A stretch of DNA of 64,000 nt. It comes from Nannochloris sp. 'desiccata' (taxonomy: Eukaryota > Chlorophyta > Trebouxiophyceae > Chlorellales > Chlorellaceae). The stretch is from positions 1 to 64,000 of the forward strand of contig JAGTXX020000009.1 of assembly GCA_019044685.2 (NCBI GenBank), written 5' to 3'. Numbering within the stretch: position 1 is the stretch's first letter; each line of letters opens with the position of its first letter. The position numbers and the translations under genes are program-made. A model generated the notes under the pieces. That model was given only the letters and a program-made list of their open reading frames with translations. It was not told where the DNA came from and made no database searches. Below are positions 30,145 to 40,780 of the stretch, piece by piece.

Positions 30145-31454
30145 CTGCTCTCTAGACATGCTGTACCTGATAGAGCACACTCTGGCCGTAAAGCATACCA
30201 TATCTCCAGAAGAAGACTGGCTGAATTACAGCTTAATGGTCTCGACACTAATTTCAGACTTTTTGATGTGACGGTGAAATCTGTACTTGGCTATGGCGCT
30301 GAAGTCTGGGCTCCTGAGCTCCTGTGCAATGACCGTTTAATTAATTATTGTGAACACGTTCACTTGTTTGCTCTAGAATGGCTTTTGGGAGTGAGAAAAA
30401 GCACAGGTAGCTGTATCGTCCTCGCGGAAACCGGCCGCAGGCCCTTGGCTGTTCGCTGGGTCAAAAGGCTAGCTTGCTTTTACAGTGGACTGGTCAAGGC
30501 TCCAGCTGATACCATGCAACACATGCATTTAAGGCTAACTGTCAAATGGCAACAAATCCAACTGATGGCAGCAGTCCATTTATAGCAAAACCGTCGTGGG
30601 CAGCACAGCTGCGACGAGCTTTTCTGCAATTTGGCGTGCAACTATCATTGGAAGACCCTAAAGAACTTAATGTGAGTGTGTTCTGCATTAAATGGAAAGA
30701 ATGGTACTTAAATAGAGTGCGAAATGAGACTGGAACCAAAATTTACAAGTCATGAAATCAGGAATGGGTTGCTTCTGTATTGTGCCTCTTCTTGTCTTGG
30801 AATTCGTGGGTTCCGCCAAAGACAATGATTGATACAAGCTTGCACAGGAACGCATTGCTGACGGGAGAAATAGGGAGATGGAGTCGATTGGAGAGAGAAC
30901 AAAGAGTATGCAAACAATGTGCTAAAAATGAGATAGAAACCGTGGAGACGGTGGAGCACATGTTTTTCTATTGCCCTAGTTATGATGATATTAGGGTAGA
31001 ATTTCCTTGTTTATACTTTACAATAACTAATTTATATGAGTTCTTACAACAGCCACCAAATTAACTTGGCAGTTTCGCTAATAGATGTTGGCACCGGCAC
31101 CGAGAACTCAATCCGCTGCAAGGGCGGTAATATTGTTTTCATGAAAACCCTTTTCCATTTGATCCCACAATCTGATGGTGGTGATCACTAGACCTTTTTG
31201 GGCTCTTTGTTTTGTTTCGTTTTGGATCTAATGATGTGTTGGAAGCTGTGTGGTGGGTAGCTTCTAGGGGTTCACTTTACCGGAGCGGGTTCTTCCTCTT
31301 TTAGCTTCATCTCTCCTTCCTTTCTCTTTCCTTTGATGAAGCCCAAGAACCAGCATTCCTCCTGAGCAGAATTTGAGAGGTTTTCATGCTCGATCCCGGA
31401 GTGATAAAATACTATTTGGGTATGAGAGATCACTTATGTAACAAGTTCAAGTTC
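30145..31454 (+). mobile_element. 5'-truncated, decayed LINE-3
   Basis: Homology to ORF2 starts near CTCTAGACATGCTGTACC, which corresponds to about residue 850 of the full ORF2, beyond the RT catalytic motif. The coding region is broken into three frames (about 30268-30585, 30546-30755, 30780-31064). It still shows YGAEVWAPELL and the CKQC...EHMFFYC zinc motif. The 3' region resembles that of LINE-2 and ends with AAGTTC repeats at 31454. This is ordinary 5' truncation, unlike the internal deletions to the left. Confidence 0.85.
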
Positions 31455-32050
31455 ACGGCCAGCTCGGACATGGTTTCAATCAGAAAAGGAAAAGGGAGAT
31501 GTAGTAGCACAGGCAAATTTGCAAAAAAATTAAAAGATGCTGTGTTGGATGTGTCGATTCAAAAAATGATTGATTAAAACACAGCAAAATCAGCTCGTAG
31601 AATGGACCGTAAGATTGCAGCACGTAAAGAAGAAGCTGCAGCAGCAAAATCAGAAAAGAGAAGCAGCAGATGGGCGTCAAAGTCAATGCTGGAATGGTGA
31701 GAGCACTGAAGGCAAGAGAAGCTGCGTTGAGGGAAGAAGGCATACCTTCAAGTAGAGCTGGTAAATTGCAGCATCTATGGTAGCTGGTCCGAAGAATAAA
31801 ACAGGAAAGAAGAAACAGCAAGGAATGGTTGGTAAAAGCAATGGCGGTGGGTTGCTTGCTGGAGATGGCGTTAAAGAGAGTAGCAGTGGTGCTGGTGGTA
31901 TTGGCACGAGGGTGTATGCTGGAGGTGCACGAAGTGGTAAAGCACGCCCACCCAAAGAACTAGAAAAATCAGGGCAGAAAAAGGGTGGCAGTAAAGGCAA
32001 AGGTGGTGGTGGGTTTAAATCAAAATATCGACAAGCGGCGGTGAGTTTAC
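31455..32050 (+). pseudogene. Decayed lysine/glycine-rich gene fragment
   Basis: Coding-like blocks in different frames follow the LINE-3 tail: KFAKKLKDAVLDVSIQKMID, then RRMDRKIAARKEEAAAAK..RWASKSMLE, then (after what looks like one missing A near 31694) MVRALKAREAALREEGIPSS, and finally a Gly/Lys-rich end GGGGFKSKYRQ before a GTGAGT donor-like site at about 32040. The charged helical region followed by a G/K-rich tail resembles C-terminal tails of nucleolar proteins, but I cannot name a family. Confidence 0.4.
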
Positions 32051-32276
32051 TTTATTTTTATTGAACTAGAGAATTTCAGTATTTACTCCATTTTCAGTAA
32101 AGTAAAGGGTAAGAATAGCATGTATATTCATATCAAACAAGCCAAACAAATGTAATCGTATTAAAATGTCCAAGTCAGAGCCCGTCATTCAAAAAGAAAG
32201 TAAAGAAAGCGCATGCGCGCAGCGGTGCTCTGCTAATCTAATCTTATATACGAAGGGTATTTTTTCACCAGTTCTC
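32051..32276. other. Spacer; nothing recognised
   Basis: Noncoding, AT-rich sequence between two decayed genes. Confidence 0.4.
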
Positions 32277-33283
32277 TCATTGCATTTCTGGCAACCTGAT
32301 TCCAATTTCCATCTTAAGACGAGCGCGCTTTTCATCGATAGACCCATTAAGTGGGAGATTATAGAAGGTCAGCAGCTGGTTTACTTGCTGTGCACGAAGC
32401 CCCAGAAATCCTGCAATCAATCATAGGAAACCAAAAGAAAATTGCTAAGAATTTAATAAGTAATACCAACAAATGCGCAGCAAAACCCCGTGTTTACATT
32501 GCGATATAGTTACCTGAATGGTGCGCGGAAACATAGTGGGAGGCATGGTGCCATTGTGCCTATTGGGAACCGGGAGCAGCGGGGACTCCGGTTCTGTGCA
32601 CGACCCGTTTCTAAGCAATGTCAGGGTACGCACTGTCGATAACGAATGCTCCAATCCATTGATCCTCCCAGTAAGAGTGGCCATATCTGCATTGACGGCC
32701 GCGGTTAAAGTGGCCATATCTGCATTGACGGCCGCGGTTAAAGTGGCCATATCTGCAGTGACACTCTCTTTGAATGCATTGACAGTCTCAATGAGAATTG
32801 ACTGTCGCGGTAAGAGTGGCCATATCTGCAGGCGTCTGAGGTGCAGGCGCCTGACTCAAACCCTGTGGTGAGCTACCTGGATTAGTGTCTGCTGAGAAGA
32901 GGGGGAACATCGTTAGAATTTTTTATTTTTATTTTGACAAAAGTTTTAATTCGATGAAAGTAGGAAATGACCTACCGTTGTATCGTGCGCATTGCAAATG
33001 GAACATATATCTGCTCGCTTCATCCACATCAGCGGCAGTGGCAGCATTAACATCTGTTGAAAACACGAGCCAAATTCTAACCGTCAACATTTTGCGATTG
33101 ACATCGAGTTCCAAACAAGGCTCCGAAGCAATATTACTTACCAAAGGCTTTTAAGACATCATTTTTGTATTTTTCTGCCGCCACTGCGGCGCCTGCGGTG
33201 GGGTTACCCGCTGGAACTTGCGGGGAAGGAATCGTAGGTGGGACATGAGTTGGTCCTAGCAGCGGCATAATGAGGTCCACCAT
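32277..33283 (-). pseudogene. Frameshifted multi-exon gene with 33-bp coding repeats
   Basis: Minus-strand exons fit at 33142-33283 (MVDLIMPLLG...), 32976-33053, 32514-32891 and about 32277-32410. Exon 3 holds copies of an 11-residue repeat (MATLTAAVNAD), two exact and others degenerate. One extra T near 32792 breaks the frame inside this region, and exon 4 is also out of frame with the predicted splice. The C-terminal part has a PLLPVPN..NG..PP..FP pattern followed by LLTFYNLPLNGSIDEKRARL and an IG end. I recall that layout from multicopy uncharacterised fungal proteins, but this is from memory only. Likely a pseudogene, or an allele with errors in the repeats. Confidence 0.5.
32671..32840 (-). 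repeat. Coding minisatellite, 33-bp unit
   Basis: The block GTGGCCATATCTGCATTGAC and its degenerate versions recurs at about 33-bp spacing, each with GCGGTTAAA or GCGGTAAGA linking. On the minus strand it encodes tandem MATLTAAVNAD. Confidence 0.75.
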
Positions 33284-34410
33284 ATTTAATGATATACATA
33301 TGACAGATCTAACAGATATAAATTATGTTGGCAGTTCGATCGCGTGTCGAAGATTAAATTTGGCCAAGACTTCATCATTAAGCGCGGCGCCCGTCTGGGT
33401 TTTAGCAAGGCAGGTATTTGCAGCTTATTGTAGGACTGCCAGCTTGCAATGGGGTTTTTACTTGTGCTTTTTAGTGCCACTGCAGCTTGTTCGTTTTTGT
33501 GGCTTTCTGCATTGCTACAGAGAAGTGCCAGCTTCAAGGCAAGAGTGCAAGAATGCACCGCCAGGCGGCGGTGCAGACTTGTGCCAGTGCAAAAAGATGC
33601 AAAAAAGCGCAGGCCGTGTTCGTATAGTTCGTACAATTAGGAAGAAAGTAAGAAAAGAAAGACAGCAAAGAAAGAAAAAGGAAAGGCAGTTGCCGGAGCT
33701 AATATTTATACCCCCCTACTTTTGCATGAAATGTCCGAATATGCTATGAATTTCCCGTCATTCCTAATAGAATTTAAACTACAGCCAGTATAACAGTTTT
33801 GACTGAACTCAGTGCTAAATTGCACGCATGCAGATGGCAGTTTCTGGCAGCAATGCAATTTTGTGGCAGTGCAATTTTGTGCAGGCGGCGCTTTTTTGCA
33901 CCACCGCCAAAAACTGCAAGGCAAAAGGCAGCACCACAAATCAACACAACTTGCACTTGCACCCACTTGTAACTCAACAAATTTGCACAAGCACCAACGG
34001 GGGCATTGCCGCCTTCTGGCAATCTCTGGCAGTGATACAAACTTGAGCAGTTTCTAAAACCCAGACGGCCTCAGGCTGCAGCTGCTGGCCGCAAAACCTG
34101 TGACGTGTTTCGGAAACTACAAGCTAAGGTCCCAGCAACTGTCGCATGTAGAGCTCAACATAACTTCTAACATATTTTAATTGGTTTTGCGGCGAGAAAA
34201 TGCGTCTTTCAAAGAAAGTGTCTTCTACAACACTAGTCTACAACCATAAAAGTTCATAACTAATAATTCTAATTCTCTTTCCTTTCAAATAACTACGCCT
34301 GCTGAATCTAAGAGTTCAATACTTTGACTTCTGAAGAGATCAACGTTGGGATTCGAACATTTGGTAGAAGATTTGATTTGAAATTGCTTTTGACTTTTCA
34401 AAATTAAACA
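33284..34410. other. Intergenic region rich in TTGCA/TGCAA words
   Basis: There is no convincing gene. Two stretches (33400-33640 and 33790-34060) are unusually dense in TGCAA, TTGCA and GGCAG words. A perfect 8-bp-stem hairpin lies at 33555-33574 (GCACCGCC, loop AGGC, GGCGGTGC). The last 100 bp should be the promoter and leader of the following gene. Confidence 0.4.
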
Positions 34411-34930
34411 ATGGCATACAGCTTAGCAAAAGCTAGTCTATCTCTAGCAGTGAGCAACTCTTGTCAAAAGTCCAACTCAAAAGTCACGAGCAGCCGTTTC
34501 AGTTCAAGAAAGCCGTTGACAGTTGTCGCTGCAACCAGGAACCAGGACTCCAGCTGGTATGAAGTCGAAGACATGAGCCCACCACCGACGAGGCTGGGGG
34601 TACACGATCTTCCAAAGGTAAGAAGAGAGCTGTAGTTAATTTAAAAGGGTGGCTTGATAATGCTTATAACAATCCGTCAAGCAGCCCCCGTCTTTATTCA
34701 ATTCTTGCATTATTGAAAATATTTACCCCAAATTATTAATGATTTCAAATCTGTGAATTTTGTAGAACACGCACAACGGAGATACTATTACAATTGAGGT
34801 AGAAGCACAGGCACAAGACTATGTCGTGCAAAGGACGGTGCTCCGGTATAAACTTGAAAGAGGCCGATATAGACCAAAAGAAAGAAGATTAGAAGTCCGA
34901 AAAACTGGAAGATTTTTATATAATAAGTAA
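34411..34930 (+). CDS. Probable plastid-targeted conserved protein
   Basis: Exons 34411-34617 and 34766-34930 give 123 aa; the intron is phase 0 with GTAAGA..TTTGTAG borders. The first 40 residues are rich in Ser, Ala, Lys and Arg, lack acidic residues and end KPLTVVAA, like a plastid transit peptide. The second exon (NTHNGDTITIEVEAQ..., YKLERGRYRPKERRLEVRKT, GRF) resembles a small protein found in plastid-bearing organisms, as I recall it from plants and cyanobacteria. The biochemical role is not known to me. Cytosolic translation and import are inferred. Confidence 0.65.
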
Positions 34931-35277
34931 GTCTATGGATACTGCTTCTGCTGCGCCTACCATGACTCCAACATGGAACTTACCGCCAATAAACTTGATT
35001 TCCGCTGCCTGCAGATTTTTAGAGAACGTTTACAACTTGGACGTTAACCAATCCTGATATTTCATAATGTATCAATTTCGAATTTGTTCCCTGATAACTC
35101 ATGCATAAATATCCTTGCAAAAAGAGATTTAATAAATCTATCACCACCAAATCATTGCCAGCGCATCCCAGCGCAGCACGTTCAGGTTGTCTTCCACATC
35201 AAGAGCACACAAACCTGGCTTCTCTTTTCATGTTCATTTTACCAGTTTTATGATAACCTAATAAATCCAACAAGGCA
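34931..35277. other. Intergenic region upstream of GST
   Basis: This gap of about 350 bp holds the 3' end of the plastid-protein gene (AATAAA-like words near 35121) and the GST promoter. Nothing else is seen. Confidence 0.4.
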
Positions 35278-36150
35278 ATGGGATCGAGCAAAATGGCTCT
35301 CTTCATTGATCACATGAGTCAACCATCTCGATCTTGTTTACTTTTCTGTCGGTAAGAAACCTTGCATTTCCGCCCCATATAAGCGCATCTAAATATGTTT
35401 ACATCCTTCAGGTTGAATAATCTGGATGTCGAAGAGAAAGTTGCTGCAATTGCCAAAGGACAGACGAGGGCCGCTGATTTTCCAAACCCTCTGAAAAAAG
35501 TGCCATACTTGCAGGTAAGAAGAATATTTCTGAACTGCTGTAATTATTTCAATGTTGACGTTAAATGCCGTAAGTTTAATTTATAATTACAGGAACCTGA
35601 TGGTTTTGGACTCGCAGAGAGCTCCGCCATATTGCGATATCTTTGCAATACCCGTCACAACATCCCAGATCACTGGTATCCCCTGGAACCGCGAGTCAGG
35701 GCCACAGTAGATGCAATAATGGCATGGCATGGTAGTACTCTTCGCATAGGGTCAATGCTTGTAGTATGGAATCTTGCCATCGCTGCTAATCTGGGGTTGG
35801 AAGGCAATAAACCACTCGTGGACGATTATGGCTTGCCGACATTGAAAGAAGCCTTGAAGGTTCTTGAATGTGTATGGCTGGGAGGAAACAATACTAAATT
35901 TTTAGTAGGAAATCAAATTTCTATTGCAGATATTATGTTAGCTTGTGAAATAGAACAGCTGGCGCTGTTGGATGCTGTACCTGGTGCCCCCCAAATCATG
36001 GAACTTCTCGCCCCCTATAAGAAAGTTACTACATGGCTCGACAATGTCCGCACTAGCTCTCAGCCACACTACGATAACGTGCATAAGATACTGCGCTTCG
36101 TAAGAGATCGTCAGCTGTCTAAAAATACTAGTTCTAGGACCAAAATGTAA
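35278..36150 (+). CDS. Theta-class glutathione S-transferase
   Basis: Exons 35278-35351, 35412-35514 and 35593-36150 give 244 aa. The N-terminal thioredoxin fold begins LFIDHMSQPSRSCLLFCRLN, the theta-type start with the SQPSR motif carrying the glutathione-activating serine. It continues PLKKVPYLQ (cis-proline) and ESSAILRYL (glutathione gamma-Glu contact). The C-terminal helical domain includes WLGGNNTKFLVGNQISIADI, the conserved N-capping box. It conjugates glutathione to electrophiles in the cytosol. I chose ATG 35278 because an upstream exon is needed to complete the fold. The stop is only 53 bp from the convergent TIPIN gene. Confidence 0.9.
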
Positions 36151-36203
36151 ATGATGGCTGCTGTTTTTAGAAGAAGAGAGAAACATTGACAAAAAAAAAC
36201 TAT

Positions 36204-37206
36204 TTATCCTTGCATAGCCATTTCAAGCAGCTCATCATCATCAATATCATCCGCAACAGCTGCTGCATCACTACTTTCAATATCACCATTATTGCCTTGC
36301 ATAGCCAGCTCCAGCAAATCTTCATCATCCATGTCCGCATCATCTTCAACCTCTCCTGCTGCTGCCGCCTGAGCAGCTGCTCCATCACCCATAGGTGCAG
36401 CAGCAAGTTCTAAAAGCTCTTCATCAGAATCAATAGCGAGTTCTACTTCCTCCTCCTCCTCTGATGCCTTCTGCTGCTGTCGGGTACCTTCAGCTCCACC
36501 AAACATAAACAAACCGCCATTATCACCTTCAACTCCTGCTGCCGTCGGTTCCTCTGCTGCCAAAGCATCTTCAACAGACTTGAGTAAATCCATTCTCATG
36601 TCAGACATATCTTTTTTAACGACATTTGCAGCTCCTATCTTTTCTACGGTGGCAATGAAATTATCAAAAGAACCATGAGGGAATACTCTGTCTTGCCACC
36701 GCTTGTACATCTCAAGCAAGCGGCGTAAATCTGACAGCTCGTGACCTTTACCCCTGAAATTAGATTTGAATATAATAGGGAAGTTGTGATATATTTCAGG
36801 TAATCCACTGCTTTTCTTGAGATCTTCATAGGTCAGCTTGGGCCTCTTTTGCTTCTGACGTGCCGCCGCTGCCGCACCGAGCAACGGTGCAGGATTGCTG
36901 CAAGGCAGAAGTGCGGAAATAAAAGTTAGCGATACTAACGATGAGGTTTTTACTTCCATATAATAACATGTATACGAAAGAATATAGAACTAAACTGCAT
37001 TTCTCTCACTTCTCTTGGCCTTCAGTTGTAAGATCACCATTGGCATCATCCTGGGTTTCAGCCTGAGTGCCATTCTTCTGCTGGCTCTGGAAATCTCTAG
37101 ACAACCACTTCTCGCGGGGAGCGGTGCAATCTCTTGCCCAGTGTCCCTTCTCTCCACATTTTAAACACCCTCCTGTTTGAGGGCGATTTGCTGCTTGTGC
37201 ACTCAT
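36204..37206 (-). CDS. TIPIN: TIPIN/Csm3/Swi3 replication fork protection factor
   Basis: Exons 37010-37206 and 36204-36897 give 296 aa. The first exon has a CCHC zinc knuckle (CLKCGEKGHWARDC), as in plant TIPIN homologues. The second has the Swi3 domain (RPKLTYEDLKKSSGLP, KGKGHELSDLRRLLEMYKRW, FPHGSFDNFIATVEKIG). The factor binds Timeless/Tof1 and stabilises stalled replication forks in the nucleus. The acidic C-terminal third carries three copies of a short motif, DSDEELLELA, DDEDLLELAMQG and DDDELLEMAMQG, the last being the C-terminus. It is divergent from ALY/REF, with 293 bp between the two starts. Confidence 0.9.
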
Positions 37207-37499
37207 GCGTTAACGAACCCCTCCGATGAAGAGCTGTGTAATCGCTATTTACAATAGCAATTTTGAAGATAAAGTGTTCGATCATGCGATTTGTTGATAA
37301 AAGACTAAATAAAATTCAAATTCTGCCCCCCTTTCTAGCACTTTGCATCTGAAGTCCGTCAAAGCACCTAGACCGCTTGATTTTAAGTATTAAATTTTAC
37401 CAAAGGCTAGTATCAGTGCCCCACAAAGTCAATAGAGCATCATACTGTCCCCTAAGTACTTGGAACGCCGTCCGACACCCAGATCTTTTTTTTTGAAAA
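37207..37499. promoter_or_regulatory. Divergent promoter, TIPIN / ALY
   Basis: The 293 bp between two oppositely oriented ATGs must hold both promoters. No classical TATA box stands out. Confidence 0.5.
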
Positions 37500-38393
37500 A
37501 TGTCAGAGGCAGCGCTGAGCAAGAGTCTTGATGATCTCATCAAGGAACAAAGAACTAAACGCGAGAAGGTATTTTACGCTTAGGAAGATTAACAAAAATA
37601 ATTACGGTGCTCTTGTTGCCTTTGATTATTATTAATTCCCCTATATTTTTATGATTTGCAGCCAAAGAAGAAAAATACCCCTTCAAAAGGCGCCAAAGTG
37701 CAGAAGACAGTTGCAATGGTTACTGGAGGTGGTGCAGGAAAGAAAAGTAAGAAGAGCAAAAATCGTAAATCTGGCCAAGGTATTCCCGCCCCCATTGCCA
37801 TCCGGCTGGAAGGCCCCAAAAGCAAGCGTAATGGTAGAAACAACAAGCGTGTAAACGACCCCGAGCGTGTCAACCCCAACTTGAGACAAGAACGTCTTGA
37901 TGGAAATGCTGGATGGAAGCATGATATGTCCAAGTATGGTGCAGGCAAGCCTCCTCGTGGACCGAAAGCTCCTTCCCTGCTTGGAACCAAGCTTTTCATT
38001 TCCAACCTCGACTACAACGTGTCTAATGAAGATCTCAAGGAGCTGTTTGAGACTATTGGTCCCTTGGTCTCTCACCGTGTCCATTACCAACAGAAAACTG
38101 GCCGGAGTGAAGGTACTGCCGAGGTCGTCTTTGCTGACAGGGCAAAGGCAGTTCTTGCACAAAAGAAATATCATTCCATTGAGCTTGATGGCAGACCCAT
38201 GAATATTATATTAATTGAGCAGCGTACCCAGCCTGAACGTACTCTCAAGAGCGGTATTAAGATCAGTGCTGGTCCTGGCAGAGTGATCAGCGTTCCTCGT
38301 GGTGCTGGTCAAGCGTTCAATCAGGCATTTGCTCAGCCGACCAGAGGCCGTGGCAGTGTCAGAAGCAAGGTAGAATCTATGCAAATGGACTGA
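37500..38393 (+). CDS. ALY: ALY/REF (THO complex subunit 4) mRNA export adaptor
   Basis: Exons 37500-37568 and 37662-38393 give 266 aa. The N-terminus (ALSKSLDDLIKEQ) is the conserved UAP56-binding motif. A basic Gly/Lys-rich segment follows, then an RRM at about 130-210 with RNP2-like LFISNL and RNP1-like SEGTAEVVF. The end is an Arg/Gly tail, and the C-terminus KVESMQMD resembles a second UAP56-binding motif. It couples splicing to nuclear export through UAP56 and NXF1. The single intron separates the N-terminal motif from the rest. A hairpin element lies 108 bp after the stop. Confidence 0.92.
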
Positions 38394-38500
38394 GATAGTT
38401 CTAAAAGTTAAATTTATGTTTGTGACTGTTGTTATTATACCACCCCATTTCTTTTTTCTCCCTTCTTTTTCTTCATACACAAGCATGTAAAAAACTCTAT

Positions 38501-38619
38501 TTTGGATTAGAGATCCAGTCGAATAAAGAATACATTCAAACCCACGCAGCATGCTGCGTCAATCTTCAGTATGTTGCTTCTCTCCTAAAGGAGCTCATTC
38601 TGTGAGATTAACGAAAAAA
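38501..38619 (+). other. Hairpin-rich 3' element, copy 1 (downstream of ALY)
   Basis: This 119-bp block is about 90% identical to the minus strand of 43368-43486. It contains AATAAAGAATA, a palindrome ACGCAGCATGCTGCGT and a stem CTCC-TAAA-GGAG. It lies in sense orientation after ALY, in the gap to the convergent thioredoxin-like gene. It could be a shared 3' UTR or polyadenylation element, a small RNA, or a short mobile element. Confidence 0.7.
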
Positions 38620-38624
38620 CTCTA

Positions 38625-39329
38625 TTAGTTTTCATTTTTGCAACAACGCTCTAGAATTCTTTCCACAAGCTCCGACTTTTCATTCAAATCAGCAAATGAT
38701 ATATTCCAAGAGTCTAAAATTGCCTTCAGTTCTTTTACTGACATCGCTGCAAGCTCTTCTTTAGTCTGTGTGACTGGTTTAGGAGCTGCAGCAGCCGCTG
38801 CCACTTTGGCTTCACTGCATACGGCCGATACCATCTGTCCAAATTTGGGATCCATTGGGTGGCCATAATGCCTTATTATCCCCTTTGAATCGACTATAAA
38901 TGCAAATGGTATACCACTGACCCCTGCAGCAGCCATTAATTTGTTGCTAGCTTGTTGTCCTGCATCTATAGCAACGGTGTAATCCATTCTTGTGCCTTGA
39001 TCGACTACAAGCTTCTTGACAGCGGGGCTGTCACCTTCAATGTTTATGCCTAACACCACGAGACCGCTGTCTTTTTGTTTACGTGCCATATCACTTAGAT
39101 GCGGGAATGCAGCTCGACAAGGACCGCACCAACTAGCCCAGAATTCAAGAACTGCAGGCTTACCTGCGGGAGGAATCGCCACTGCATCGCCCTTGATAAA
39201 AATTAAACCCTCTGCAAAAAATGATTGGTTAAGTAAACTCCACCTTGGAAGGGAATTTTCAGTTTCTATGCACACTACTTGAAGTCCCTGCATACCAATT
39301 TGGGGACATTTTTGACCAACAAACGACAT
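38625..39329 (-). CDS. TlpA-like thioredoxin-fold protein with C-terminal helical motif
   Basis: The open frame encodes 234 aa from ATG 39329. The thioredoxin fold has the active site WASWCGPC near residue 67 and the cis-proline segment GVSGIPFAFIVDSKG, as in TlpA/AhpC-type thioredoxins. The last 35 residues (SVKELKAILDSWNI ... LNEKSELVERILE) match the SAP-like motif known from MANF/ARMET-type C-termini. Residues 17-40 may be an in-frame intron (GTAGTG ... GCAGAG), which would give a shorter protein with the fold starting directly. No signal peptide, so a cytosolic disulfide reductase is likely. Confidence 0.78.
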   Translation of the reverse strand: MSFVGQKCPQIGMQGLQVVCIETENSLPRWSLLNQSFFAEGLIFIKGDAVAIPPAGKPAVLEFWASWCGPCRAAFPHLSDMARKQKDSGLVVLGINIEGDSPAVKKLVVDQGTRMDYTVAIDAGQQASNKLMAAAGVSGIPFAFIVDSKGIIRHYGHPMDPKFGQMVSAVCSEAKVAAAAAAPKPVTQTKEELAAMSVKELKAILDSWNISFADLNEKSELVERILERCCKNEN

Positions 39330-39590
39330 TTTGATTTAAAAGCAACTGGACAACTGAAGTGATCTGGAAATTTCAGGTGCAGATTGGGCTCCCTAAACTT
39401 TCTAAATGGCATATATGATATCGTCGGAACCCACCAAAAATGGATAAGATACAATAGACGGCTACTGTATCAGCGATTCGAGTCGAATCGAGTTGAAAAC
39501 ATCGACACACCGAACTTTCATTGTTGACTTTATAAGGAATAAGGCAACGGCATCGCAATTAATTATTTCATAAAAGATCTTGTTTTGCAG
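39330..39590. promoter_or_regulatory. Divergent promoter, thioredoxin-like / AYR1-like
   Basis: A 261-bp gap lies between opposed starts. CAATTAATTA is present near 39557; no other motif stands out. Confidence 0.4.
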
Positions 39591-40691
39591 ATGATGAGAA
39601 CCGGTATGGCGGAAAGGCCTGTGGTCTTGGTGAGCTTTGTAAAATGAATATAATCTGTAACTTGAACGGTATGGTTTTAGTCAGTGAATCTAGCGTCCCT
39701 AACCATTATTCATTTGCCATTACAGATCACTGGGTGTAGTAGCGGCTTAGGTGAAGCTCTGGCCTTGACGCTCCACACTTCTAATTTTCAAGTCGTAGCC
39801 ACGGCTCGACGTCTCGCCACAGTAGATCGTTTAGCTGCTCTGGGCATTCAGTGTTTGAGCCTGGATGTAACTGATGATGAAAGCGTTAAGAATGCAGTCT
39901 CTGAGATTGTAAAGACCCAGGGAAGGCTTGATATTCTAATAAATAATGCCGGTCTAAGTGCTATTGGGCCCATTGCGGAACAGCCTTTGTCAGAAGTGTC
40001 AAAAGTGATCGAAGCAAACTTGTTTGGAGTTATTCGTGTGACCCAAGCTGCTGTACCAATTATGGCCAAGCAAGGTTATGGATTAATTCTTAATATTGGT
40101 TCTGTCGTATCACAATTATCTACCCCATGGTCTGCTGCCTATTCAGCGTCTAAAGCCGGCCTACTCGCTGTTACTGACGCTCTGCGCTTGGAGGTGAAGC
40201 CATTCGGCATTGGGGTATCATACGTCATTGCTGGAGCTATAGAGTACGTGCCATATAATTTCACTTGTTTATTTACTATTCTCAGCGACTAAAACTCTTC
40301 TCTTCTGTTAAAAATGTCCCGTAGGAGTGCACTAGCTAATAATACTACAGCAGGAGCAGAGTTCGAGCGTTATGAAACTGATTCTAGCTTGTATTCTCAT
40401 TGGAGCACAAGTATTCGGATGCGTGCTCACATGTCTCAGGGTGACTCAGCTGTTCCTGCGACAAAAGCAGCAGGACAGATTCTTGCAGTGATTAATAAGG
40501 CAATGAAGAGTAACCCACCCAAACCTCCCACGTATTTTTTCTGCGGAGGAAAGGCAAAGCTGTTTTGGTCTATCGGAGTAGTACAGAAAATCTTTGGGTG
40601 GCCTTCTAATGCTATCTTATCTAGGAAATTTGGATTGACTGGACCTCGGAAAGGACCTCCCATTGTTCCCTTGGCTCCAGCAACTTCTTGA
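39591..40691 (+). CDS. AYR1-type 1-acyldihydroxyacetone-phosphate reductase (SDR)
   Basis: Exons 39591-39629, 39726-40243 and 40325-40691 give 307 aa (or 302 from the second in-frame ATG, MAERPVVL). This is a short-chain dehydrogenase: cofactor loop ITGCSSGLGEAL, NNAG, and catalytic S..(Y)SASK in SAAYSASKAGLL. After the Rossmann core, FFCGGKAKLFW and ILSRKFGL fit AYR1-like reductases of ether lipid and phosphatidic acid synthesis. They reduce acyl-DHAP or related ketones with NADPH at the ER or lipid droplets. The substrate is inferred from family resemblance. It ends 89 bp from the convergent kinase gene. Confidence 0.82.
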
Positions 40692-40780
40692 AGCATTTTC
40701 TTTCCGTGTATAATTATGTATATTCTTCTTTATCAAGCAAAGTTGCTTTTGATTCATCGTATATTACATTGTAAATCCCT

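Noticed and set aside
10891..31454. Telomeric retrotransposon array
   Set aside because: No telomere-like repeats are seen and the LINEs are followed by a dense housekeeping region in the same window; subtelomeric origin cannot be excluded but is not supported.
32166..32426. Plus-strand 86-codon ORF
   Set aside because: It lies over the antisense last exon of the frameshifted multi-exon gene and has no coding character.
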